The position numbers and the translations under genes are program-made. Positions 21,111 to 28,031 of a DNA stretch of 28,031 nt are shown here, piece by piece (position 1 is the stretch's first letter; each line of letters begins with the position of its first letter). The notes under the pieces are model-generated. The model worked only from the letters and a program-made list of their open reading frames with translations, searched no databases and was not told the origin of the DNA. This stretch comes from Clostridiaceae bacterium UBA5444 (GTDB lineage: Bacteria > Bacillota > Clostridia > Clostridiales > Oxobacteraceae), in assembly GCA_002426575.1 (NCBI GenBank), contig DIRE01000061.1:113141-141171 (forward strand). Direction: 5' to 3'.

Positions 21111-23714
21111 CTAATATTTATTTACCTCTTTCACTAATTTATAAAGGAAATTTAAAGATTCCATTGGGGTCATGTTTAATATGTCTATATTTTTTAATTC
21201 ATTAATTATATTTAAGTTTTCCATAGAAAAGAAGTCTAGCTGCTTTGGACTCTCCGCTACAACCTCATTATCTACATCCTTCTTTTTTGTTAAATCATTT
21301 TTTTCAATAGTACTTAATATTTCCTTTGCTCTATCTATTATACCATTAGGCAGGCCTGCAAGCTTTGCAACCTGTATTCCATAACTTTGATCTGCTCCAC
21401 CCCTTATTATCTTCCTTAGAAATATTATGTCATCTCCATGCTCCTTTACGGATATGCAATAATTTTTAATGCCATCTATAGTGCCCTCAAGCTCTGTAAG
21501 CTCATGGTAATGGGTAGCAAATAGAGTTTTCGCACCAATATTTTCTTTATTGCTTATATACTCAATTACAGACCATGCAATGCTCAGTCCGTCAAAGGTA
21601 CTTGTACCTCTTCCAACTTCATCAAGCAATATGAGGCTATCAGATGTTGCATTATTTACAATGTTTGCGACCTCAGACATTTCAACCATAAAAGTGCTTT
21701 GCCCACCTGATAGATCATCAGATGCTCCAATCCTTGTAAATATTCTATCAACTGTTCCAATGTCAGCGCTGTCTGCTGGTATAAAAGACCCTATTTGAGC
21801 CATTAATACTAATAGGGCAACCTGTCTCATATAGGTGCTTTTACCTGCCATATTAGGCCCTGTAATTATGGCTACCCTGTTGTCATCCTTGTCAAGATAA
21901 GTATCATTTGGAACAAAGGTATTATTGGGGAGCATCCTCTCTACAACGGGATGTCTTCCATTTTTTATATTTATTATGCCATCATCAGAAATATTTGGCT
22001 TTACATAGTCATAAAGGCTTGCTGCAATAGAGAGAGACAAAAGAGCATCTATGTTTGAAATAGCCATTGATGTCCTTTGCATCCTTTGAATCTCTTTTGA
22101 TATTGCACTCCTTATATCACAAAATATTTTGTACTCAATGGAAACTACCTTTTCTTCCGCACCAAGTATTGTAGATTCCATTTCTTTTAATTCAGGTGTA
22201 ATATATCTTTCTGCATTAACAAGTGTTTGCTTTCTTATATATCTATCTTCAGGTACTAAATTTAAATTAGATTTTGTAACCTCTATATAATATCCAAATA
22301 CTTTGTTATATCCTACTTTTAAAGATCTAATACCTGTTTCCTCTTTTTCTTTGTTTTCAAGATTTACTAACCAGTTCTTGCCCTCTTTTGACGCAGTCCT
22401 TAATTTATCAACCTCACTATTGTATCCATCTTTTATAATAAGGCCATCTTTTACAGACATTGGAGGGTCATCAATTATTGATCTATCAATTAAATCATAC
22501 ACATCATCTAATGTATCTATACTGTCTCTTAGTTTCACAATCATACTTGAGCTACAGGTATTTAAACATTCTTTAACATAAGGAAAGCTAGATATGGATT
22601 GCTTCAATGATATTAAATCCCTTGCATTTACATTACCATATACTATCTTGCCTATAAGCCTTTCTATATCATATATGTTTTTTAAATTTTCCTTTAGAGT
22701 TTCAGATACATAAACATTTTCTATAAGCTCCCCAACAGCATCTAATCTTTCTTTTATAGAATCTTTTGAAATTAGGGGCTCCTCAATCCATTTCCTTAGT
22801 GTTCTAGCTCCCATTGCTGTTATGGTTTTGTCAAGTACATAAAGAAGAGAGCCTTTTTTAGATTTATTCCTCATTGTCTCTGTAAGTTCAAGGTTTGCCC
22901 TTGTTGACATATCAAAAGTCATAAAATCTCCTGAAGAATATATATTAAGCGTATTTATATGGGAAAAGTCAGTCTTTTGAGTTTCCTCTATATAACTTAA
23001 AAGTGCCCCGCTTGCACAAACGGCTGAGGTTATGGATAGTTTTTTGCCCAAATTAGGAAATTGTTTATATAGCTTATTAATGCTCTCATTATAATTAAAG
23101 TATTTGCTATCATATTCGCTCATGGATACATTAAATCTGCTTGTAATATATTTTATTTTATCTTGGTTTTTAGAAAACTCATGGTTATATATAATTTCAG
23201 AAGGATCTAGCCTTGCAATCTCATCTATTAAACCCTTTATACCTGAATGTACAATTTCAGTTGTATTAAATTCACCTGTTGATATATCACAATATGCTAA
23301 TGCATACCATTCACCATTTTTATATATGCTCATTATATAATTGTTTTTATTCTCATCAAGCATATCAACATTTGTTATGGTGCCAGGGGTTACTATCTTT
23401 ATTATATCCCTTTTTACAATTCCAGTAGCCTCTGCAGGGTCTTCAATCTGCTCACATATGGCGACCTTATATCCTTTTTCAATTAGCTTTGATATATATG
23501 AATCTGCTGCGTGATATGGAATTCCACACATTGGAGCCCTATCTTTAAGTCCGCAATCTCTTCCTGTTAAAACAAGTTCAAGTTCCCTAGATGCTACTTT
23601 AGCATCTTCAAAGAACATTTCGTAAAAGTCCCCTAGCCTAAAAAAAAGTATAGAGTCCTTACATCTTTCTTTTACTTCAAGGTATTGTTGCATCATAGGA
23701 GTAAGCTGTGCCAC
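21111..23714 (-). CDS. mutS: DNA mismatch repair protein MutS
   Basis: MutS recognises mismatches and small loops. The 867-residue protein (family about 850-880) begins with the mismatch-binding domain, including the Phe-x-Glu reading motif in GDFYEMFFEDAK, followed by connector, lever and clamp regions. The ATPase domain has Walker A TGPNMAGKSTYMRQ near residues 618-631, then DDLSGGQSTFMVEM and Walker B LILLDEVGRGTSTFDG. A helix-turn-helix dimer motif follows with GGADQSYGIQVAKLAGLP. The start is GTG (23714-23712), 7 bases after GGAGG. It sits 22 bases behind miaB and 13 bases ahead of mutL. Confidence 0.97.
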   Translation of the reverse strand: MAQLTPMMQQYLEVKERCKDSILFFRLGDFYEMFFEDAKVASRELELVLTGRDCGLKDRAPMCGIPYHAADSYISKLIEKGYKVAICEQIEDPAEATGIVKRDIIKIVTPGTITNVDMLDENKNNYIMSIYKNGEWYALAYCDISTGEFNTTEIVHSGIKGLIDEIARLDPSEIIYNHEFSKNQDKIKYITSRFNVSMSEYDSKYFNYNESINKLYKQFPNLGKKLSITSAVCASGALLSYIEETQKTDFSHINTLNIYSSGDFMTFDMSTRANLELTETMRNKSKKGSLLYVLDKTITAMGARTLRKWIEEPLISKDSIKERLDAVGELIENVYVSETLKENLKNIYDIERLIGKIVYGNVNARDLISLKQSISSFPYVKECLNTCSSSMIVKLRDSIDTLDDVYDLIDRSIIDDPPMSVKDGLIIKDGYNSEVDKLRTASKEGKNWLVNLENKEKEETGIRSLKVGYNKVFGYYIEVTKSNLNLVPEDRYIRKQTLVNAERYITPELKEMESTILGAEEKVVSIEYKIFCDIRSAISKEIQRMQRTSMAISNIDALLSLSIAASLYDYVKPNISDDGIINIKNGRHPVVERMLPNNTFVPNDTYLDKDDNRVAIITGPNMAGKSTYMRQVALLVLMAQIGSFIPADSADIGTVDRIFTRIGASDDLSGGQSTFMVEMSEVANIVNNATSDSLILLDEVGRGTSTFDGLSIAWSVIEYISNKENIGAKTLFATHYHELTELEGTIDGIKNYCISVKEHGDDIIFLRKIIRGGADQSYGIQVAKLAGLPNGIIDRAKEILSTIEKNDLTKKKDVDNEVVAESPKQLDFFSMENLNIINELKNIDILNMTPMESLNFLYKLVKEVNKY

Positions 23715-23736
23715 ATAGATTCCTCCTTAGTATAGT

Positions 23737-25059
23737 TTATTGAATCTCTCCGTTTAATGACCATGTTAATGCCTCGTTTATATGAACCTTTACGATTTTG
23801 CCATAAAGGCTTTTATCTCCTCTGCTGAAATTAATTAGTTTTCCAGTATCAGATCTTCCAGATAGTTTAGTATCATCATTTTTACTTGTTCCCTCAACTA
23901 ATACTTCAACGGTTTTGCCTACATATTCTTTATTTTTGTCTAAGCTATGTTTATTTAAAGCATCAACTAGTCTATTAAACCTGTTATGTTTTGTATCATC
24001 ATCCACCATATCCTCCATTTTGTATGCTGGAGTTCCTTTTCTTTTTGAATAAAGGAAGGTAAATGCGGTGTCATATTTAACTTTATTTACAACATCTAAG
24101 GTTTCTAAAAAGTCTTCTTCTGTTTCACCAGGGAAGCCTACTATGAAATCCGTGGTTATTGCAACATTTGGTATCTCTTTTCTTATCTTTTCTATGGTCT
24201 CTATATATTTTTCTTTTGTATAGTTTCTGTTCATAATTTTGAGTATCCTATTTGAGCCTGATTGTATTGGAAGATGTATATGCTTACATACCTTATCACA
24301 GTCTCTCATTGCATATATAAGCTCATCTGAAAGATCCTTAGGATGTGAAGTCATAAACCTTATTCTCTCTATATTAGGTATTTCATTTAACATTCTAAGG
24401 AGCTTTGGAAAATTCATATCCCCCTCCAGCCCTTTTCCGTATGAATTTACATTTTGACCAAGCAGTGTGACCTCTTTATACCCTTTATCTGCAAGGCATT
24501 TAACCTCATTAATTATATTCTCTGGGCCTCGGCTTCTTTCCCTGCCTCTTACATATGGTACAATACAATAGGTACAAAAGTTATTGCAGCCATACATTAT
24601 TGTAACAAGAGAAGATACACTGCTCTCCCTTGCAATTGGAACATCCTCGACTATTTTCCCTTCGCTTTCCCATACATCTATTATAGTATTTTGTGAATTC
24701 ATTGCATTTGCAACAAGTTCAGGGAATTTATGAAGGTTATGAGTGCCAAATATAAGGCTTACAAATGGATATTTCCTTTTTATAGTATCTGCTACATCCT
24801 TTTGCTGCATCATACATCCGCACACGGCTATTATTAAATCTGGATTATTCTTTTTTAAATTCTTAAGTGCGCCTAAATTTCCATATACCTTAAGCTCTGC
24901 GTTTTCTCTTACACAACATGTATTAAAAACTATTATATCTGCATTCTCTCGTATTTCACTTTTTTTATAACCCATATTTTCAAGCATGCCTGATAATTTT
25001 TGTGAATCCTCTTCATTCATCTGGCAGCCCCAAGTCTCTATATAATAAAGTTTTTCCAT
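23737..25059 (-). CDS. miaB: tRNA-2-methylthio-N6-dimethylallyladenosine synthase
   Basis: MiaB is a radical-SAM methylthiotransferase acting on i6A37 made by MiaA. The 440 residues show the N-terminal MTTase domain whose three cysteines C12, C48 and C82 (ETWGCQMN, NTCCVREN, CGCMMQQ) bind the auxiliary cluster. The radical-SAM motif CNNFCTYC has C158, C162 and C165, and a C-terminal TRAM domain starts near residue 375 with GKTVEVLVEG. The ATG at 25059 is 7 bases after GGAGG; the frame opens at 25080. It is first in the miaB-mutS-mutL-miaA-hfq unit and is preceded by an extended -10 promoter. Confidence 0.97.
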   Translation of the reverse strand: MEKLYYIETWGCQMNEEDSQKLSGMLENMGYKKSEIRENADIIVFNTCCVRENAELKVYGNLGALKNLKKNNPDLIIAVCGCMMQQKDVADTIKRKYPFVSLIFGTHNLHKFPELVANAMNSQNTIIDVWESEGKIVEDVPIARESSVSSLVTIMYGCNNFCTYCIVPYVRGRERSRGPENIINEVKCLADKGYKEVTLLGQNVNSYGKGLEGDMNFPKLLRMLNEIPNIERIRFMTSHPKDLSDELIYAMRDCDKVCKHIHLPIQSGSNRILKIMNRNYTKEKYIETIEKIRKEIPNVAITTDFIVGFPGETEEDFLETLDVVNKVKYDTAFTFLYSKRKGTPAYKMEDMVDDDTKHNRFNRLVDALNKHSLDKNKEYVGKTVEVLVEGTSKNDDTKLSGRSDTGKLINFSRGDKSLYGKIVKVHINEALTWSLNGEIQ

Positions 25060-25132
25060 ATATTTTCCTCCAAGAGTCATTTATAGATAATTAATTCATA
25101 TTTTCATAACATAAAAGGTCTAACTGTAGTGT

Positions 25133-25141
25133 ATTATATCA
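25133..25141 (-). promoter_or_regulatory. Extended -10 promoter of the miaB-hfq unit
   Basis: On the minus strand TGATATAAT (25141-25133): TGn followed by a perfect TATAAT. The -35 position is only a T-rich stretch. The leader to the miaB start would be about 70 bases. Confidence 0.5.
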
Positions 25142-25205
25142 TAAACAAAATTTTAAAAAAAGTAATGGTTCATACTTAAATAGCATGTAATTATATATAC
25201 TATTT

Positions 25206-25221
25206 ATACCGAATTTGGTAT
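25206..25221. promoter_or_regulatory. Operator-like palindrome before the aminotransferase gene
   Basis: ATACCGAATTTGGTAT is a 16-base palindrome with one mismatched pair, 85 bases before the aminotransferase start and 65 bases behind the miaB promoter. It looks like a repressor site for a dimeric regulator that I cannot name. Confidence 0.4.
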
Positions 25222-25306
25222 TATGTAATTATTAGGCATAAAATATATAAATATACAGAAATCAATTATTTAACACCACTATTAATAATAATGGGAGGTA
25301 AATTCT

Positions 25307-26488
25307 ATGAGTCTTAGGTATTCTAATCGCATGGCTCTATTAAAGGCATCTGAAATACGTGAGCTTTTAAAACTAACTGAACAGCCAGACATTATATCAT
25401 TTGCTGGCGGGCTTCCTGCATCAGAACTTTTCCCAATAGAAAAGGTTAAAGAGGCTACTTGTAAGGTTTTAGATGAAGATGGCAAAGCAGCTCTGCAGTA
25501 TAGCACAACTGAAGGGTACGTCCCCCTTAGAGAGATTATTGCTAAAGAGAGAATGAGACCAGCCGGGGTTGACATATCCTACGAAGACATAATAATGATA
25601 AATGGTTCTCAGCAAGGCTTAGACTTCTCAGCTAAAATATTTCTAAATCCTAATGATGTAGTAATATGTGAACGTCCAAGCTATTTAGGAGCAATAAATG
25701 CATTTAGAGCTTATGAGCCAAGGTTTGTTGAGATTAATATGGATGAAGATGGCATGATAATGGAAGAGCTTGAAAGGGCATTAATAGATTATCCAAATGC
25801 AAAGTTTATATATACTGTACCAGACTTTCAAAACCCTACAGGCAAAACACTATCCATTGAAAGGCGCAGGCAAATGGTAGAATTAGCATTTAAATACAAT
25901 GCTGTCATTATAGAAGACAGCCCTTATGGTGAATTGATATTTGAAGGGGAAAGACTTCCTGCAATCAAAAGTTTTGATAAATATGGTGTGGTAATATACC
26001 TTGGTACCTTTTCTAAAACATTTTGCCCAGGGCTTAGGATAGGCTGGGTATGTGCAAGGAAAGATATTTTATCTAAATACGTTATAGTAAAGCAGGGTGC
26101 TGATCTTCAATGCAATTCATTGTCTCAAAGACAGGCTGCAGCATTTATGCAGGCAAACAGCCTTGATGAACATATTGAAAAGATAAAATCTGTATATAAA
26201 AAAAGAAGAGACTTAATGATTGATACCATGGGGAAAGAGTTCCCTTCTACATGTTCATATACGTATCCCTTAGGAGGCCTTTTTACATGGGTTACCCTCC
26301 CAGAAGGCAATGATACAACAGAGGTTTTAAAGTTAGCCCTAAAAGAAAAAGTAGCCTTTGTTCCTGGATGTTCATTCTTTGCTAATGGGGATGCCACTAA
26401 CTTCCTTAGGCTAAACTATTCTACAATGACTGAGAAGAAAATAGTTGAAGGCATTGGAAGGCTTGGCAGGGTTTTAAAACAGCTATAA
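25307..26488 (+). CDS. PLP-dependent class I/II aminotransferase (2-aminoadipate/LysN-like)
   Basis: A 393-residue fold-type I aminotransferase of the subgroup that includes LysN, KAT II-like enzymes and the catalytic domain of MocR regulators; there is no DNA-binding domain here. Motifs: ISFAGGLPASELFP (30-43), the substrate/cofactor residues N176 (DFQNPTGKT) and D204/Y207 (EDSPYGEL), Schiff-base lysine K237 (GTFSKTFCPGLRIGW), and a C-terminal substrate-binding arginine in NFLRLNYS. The subgroup transaminates a broad range, including 2-aminoadipate, aromatic and branched-chain amino acids, so the substrate is open. ATG 25307 follows GGGAGG. It stands alone, behind an operator-like palindrome, and ends at a strong terminator. 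Confidence 0.9.
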   Translation: MSLRYSNRMALLKASEIRELLKLTEQPDIISFAGGLPASELFPIEKVKEATCKVLDEDGKAALQYSTTEGYVPLREIIAKERMRPAGVDISYEDIIMINGSQQGLDFSAKIFLNPNDVVICERPSYLGAINAFRAYEPRFVEINMDEDGMIMEELERALIDYPNAKFIYTVPDFQNPTGKTLSIERRRQMVELAFKYNAVIIEDSPYGELIFEGERLPAIKSFDKYGVVIYLGTFSKTFCPGLRIGWVCARKDILSKYVIVKQGADLQCNSLSQRQAAAFMQANSLDEHIEKIKSVYKKRRDLMIDTMGKEFPSTCSYTYPLGGLFTWVTLPEGNDTTEVLKLALKEKVAFVPGCSFFANGDATNFLRLNYSTMTEKKIVEGIGRLGRVLKQL

Positions 26489-26492
26489 TATT

Positions 26493-26534
26493 ACAATATA
26501 AAAAAGAGGAGTCTTCTCCTCTTTTTTATATTGT
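26493..26534. terminator. Strong bidirectional terminator
   Basis: A perfect 19-bp stem, ACAATATAAAAAAGAGGAG (26493-26511) with its complement at 26516-26534, and a TCTT loop. It ends the aminotransferase gene and the converging small cysteine-containing gene. Confidence 0.92.
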
Positions 26535-26539
26535 ATGTT

Positions 26540-26725
26540 CTATGTTTGATCCATATTTACAAGTATATCATCTATTATATTGCAATTTTCATTATCATAG
26601 TGCCTGCACATTGTGCAGTTTATCCCCTTTTTAGTTACCTCCTGGGAATTCACCATGGATTCATCAAATGGTGAAAAATGCTCACACTGCTCTGCAATTG
26701 CCTTCATCTGTTCAAGACTATACAA
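26540..26725 (-). CDS. Small cysteine-containing protein, possible metal binder
   Basis: A 61-residue soluble, acidic protein that I do not recognise. It has a cysteine-histidine pair near the N-terminus (AIAEQCEHFSPFD) and a CTMCRHYDNENC segment, a CxxC...C pattern that could bind zinc or an iron-sulphur cluster. The start is uncertain: GTG at 26734 lies within the AGAGGTGG ribosome binding site, so TTG at 26725 (MYSLEQMKAIAEQ) is better placed. The coding-like codon choice, the site upstream and the shared terminator immediately after the stop argue that it is real. It stands alone on the minus strand. Confidence 0.65.
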   Translation of the reverse strand: MYSLEQMKAIAEQCEHFSPFDESMVNSQEVTKKGINCTMCRHYDNENCNIIDDILVNMDQT

Positions 26726-26760
26726 ATTGACCACCTCTGCTTATTGTTTACTAGTGTAAC

Positions 26761-26808
26761 CAATAGAATATATTAATTTAAAATAAAAAATAATTTATGA
26801 TTCTATTG
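26761..26808. repeat. Spaced inverted repeat CAATAGAAT/ATTCTATTG
   Basis: Perfect 9-bp arms at 26761-26769 and 26800-26808, separated by 30 very AT-rich bases, in the gap between the GNAT gene and the small cysteine-containing gene, where the latter's promoter must lie. Three helical turns between the arms would place them on the same DNA face. Confidence 0.4.
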
Positions 26809-26874
26809 TTATTTTCCCTAATAATTATAAGCTTATGCTCTTTTTAAACTTTAAGTTTAAGGGTTGTATACATG

Positions 26875-27816
26875 TTACTTGAATTTATATAAATAAGATG
26901 AAAACTTGCCACATATTGTAAAGCCAGATTTTTTGTATAGATTATATGCCCTTTTATTATCCGAATCTACAGATATAAATACTTCCTTATACCCTTTTTG
27001 AATCAAAAAATTAAATGTATAGTTAAGAAGCGCTTTAGAAAGACCAATCCCTCTATAATTATCAACTATCCCAAAGTTTACTATATAAGGGTTTTTAGTT
27101 TTTATATCATCAAATATTATTTGAGAGTATCCTGCAATCATGCCTTTATATATTAAAAAGAAACATCCATCCTCTATAAAATAATCTTGATTTTCCTCTT
27201 TTAGTATATCCTCTATCCTGTAATCAATATGACTTTTTGAATTTTTAAATATTGCATTTTGTACTTCTAATCTTTTTATTTCATCTCTTCCTTTTTTAAA
27301 TCTTAGAAAAGAGATATTATTATCACTGTCATTTATGTTGCATACACTGCAATAATTTGTAGTAATTTCATCTGGAAGTTCCTTTTTCATATCATATAAT
27401 TCCCTGTCAACCGCTAAATCGAGGCTTGATTTTAAATCTTCTGATCTTTTATCGCCTTCAACATTTATAACAGCAAAATTATACTTGCCCAATATTTTGC
27501 CCCTATTTAAAGACTCAATTAAATCTATATAATTATTTTTTGAATCATAATCTTTATCTATGAAAATTTCATCAACATATACCTTTTTATTGCTTCTATA
27601 TTTAAATTTATAAGGATCGAAATGAATTATATACCCTTTTACTTTATTATTTATAATCAATAGCTTTATTTTACTGCCTTTAATCAATGAGTCAATGTAT
27701 TTTTTATTCTCACTTGCGCCTAAAACATAAGGATTATTATAAATGTTGTTAGCAATACAATATAATTTATAAAAATCTTTATTACAGCTTGGATTATAAT
27801 TAATTATTTTAGTCAA
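26875..27816 (-). CDS. GNAT-family N-acetyltransferase-like protein
   Basis: A 313-residue protein. The C-terminal part, about residues 175-313, is a recognisable GNAT acetyltransferase: the acetyl-CoA-binding motif NYRGIGLSKALLNYTF, then VFISVDSDNKRAYNLYKKSGF and a final beta strand. The first half (about 1-165) has alternating strand and helix patterns with IKLLIINNKVKGYIIHFDP and KVYVDEIFIDKDY, and may be a degenerate second GNAT domain without the CoA loop. The start I prefer is TTG (27816-27814), six bases after GGGGGAGG; the frame opens at 27867 without such a site. The substrate is unknown. A 14-bp direct repeat lies just upstream. Confidence 0.75.
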   Translation of the reverse strand: MTKIINYNPSCNKDFYKLYCIANNIYNNPYVLGASENKKYIDSLIKGSKIKLLIINNKVKGYIIHFDPYKFKYRSNKKVYVDEIFIDKDYDSKNNYIDLIESLNRGKILGKYNFAVINVEGDKRSEDLKSSLDLAVDRELYDMKKELPDEITTNYCSVCNINDSDNNISFLRFKKGRDEIKRLEVQNAIFKNSKSHIDYRIEDILKEENQDYFIEDGCFFLIYKGMIAGYSQIIFDDIKTKNPYIVNFGIVDNYRGIGLSKALLNYTFNFLIQKGYKEVFISVDSDNKRAYNLYKKSGFTICGKFSSYLYKFK

Positions 27817-27847
27817 TTTATTCCTCCCCCAGTACAATCTTACACAT

Positions 27848-27889
27848 ATTTCTAATAAATTGAACAAAATACGACATTTCTAATAAATT
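27848..27889. repeat. 14-base direct repeat upstream of the GNAT gene
   Basis: ATTTCTAATAAATT occurs at 27848-27861 and again at 27876-27889, exactly 28 bases apart. It lies in the promoter region of the minus-strand GNAT gene and may be a pair of regulator sites. Confidence 0.45.
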
Positions 27890-27913
27890 TTGCGCAATAT
27901 ATTATTTTTACTA

Positions 27914-27942
27914 TTGACTTATTATAAATATTACTGTATATT
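27914..27942 (+). promoter_or_regulatory. Promoter of the tRNA-Glu gene
   Basis: TTGACT (27914-27919), 17 bases, TATATT (27937-27942): a strong housekeeping promoter, with the predicted start about 35 bases before the tRNA. Confidence 0.65.
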
Positions 27943-27983
27943 ATTATTTGTTGTCGCACTTAACACTATTTTATAATTAATAT

Positions 27984-28031
27984 GGCCCCTTGGTCAAGTG
28001 GTTAAGACACCGCCCTTTCACGGCGGTATCA
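27984..28031 (+). tRNA. tRNA-Glu (anticodon TTC), cut by the window end
   Basis: The first 48 bases of a tRNA: acceptor strand GGCCCCT, D arm with GGTCAAGTGGTTAAGACAC, and anticodon arm CCGCC-CTTTCAC-GGCGG with anticodon TTC. The sequence is typical of bacterial tRNA-Glu. The variable region, T arm and 3' end lie beyond the window. Confidence 0.93.

Noticed and set aside
26835..26874. Terminator for the GNAT gene at the TTAAACTTTAAGTTTAA palindrome
   Set aside because: The arms overlap with almost no loop, and no T run follows on the minus strand.
1..28031. CRISPR array, insertion sequence, prophage or rRNA operon
   Set aside because: I found no regularly spaced repeats, transposase frames, phage structural genes or rRNA sequence. 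The two Xer-type recombinases are not accompanied by phage genes.

Overview
The window is a piece of chromosome from an AT-rich, endospore-forming member of the Clostridia. The sporulation genes spoVS and spoVK, the clostridial order miaB-mutS-mutL-miaA-hfq, a CWB2-type surface protein, AAGGAGG-type ribosome binding sites and frequent GTG/TTG starts all support this. I do not name a genus.

Layout. (1) Bases 1-6656, plus strand: rny (RNase Y), spoVS behind a candidate sigma-H promoter, a PHP-domain phosphoesterase in an apparent operon with proB-proA (proline synthesis), then purB (purine synthesis). (2) Bases 6657-9224, accessory: a MerR-type regulator with two membrane helices and a C-terminal zinc ribbon, whose base composition differs from its neighbours; a secreted CWB2 protein with a truncated anchoring region; and an intergenic region holding a cluster of DnaA boxes. 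(3) Bases 9225-13738: proC, a 56-residue membrane protein, two tyrosine recombinases, an unrecognised 115-residue protein, and, in a 737-base gap, a 58-residue two-helix membrane protein on the minus strand with its own promoter. Long inverted repeats lie in front of both recombinase genes. (4) Bases 13739-14921: an SOS locus. A YneA-like LysM protein and lexA are divergent and share three LexA boxes fitted to two recognisable promoters. A GTGCG-starting fragment after the lexA terminator looks like the remnant of a group II intron. (5) Bases 14922-25059, minus strand: miaB-mutS-mutL-miaA-hfq (tRNA modification, mismatch repair, RNA chaperone), closed by a strong terminator, then spoVK, a small divergent GTPase and a methionine gamma-lyase-like PLP enzyme (YnbB family). 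(6) Bases 25060-28031: a class I/II aminotransferase, a small cysteine-containing protein, a GNAT-type protein and the first 48 bases of a tRNA-Glu gene.

How the parts fit. Proline synthesis (proB, proA, proC) is complete but split between two loci. DNA maintenance is well represented: mutS/mutL repair, the lexA/yneA damage response, and two Xer-type recombinases. Most genes are familiar. The least explained material is the 10.0-12.7 kb interval (small membrane proteins, hairpins, recombinases), the DnaA-box cluster upstream of proC, the SpoVK-coupled GTPase and the membrane-anchored MerR regulator.
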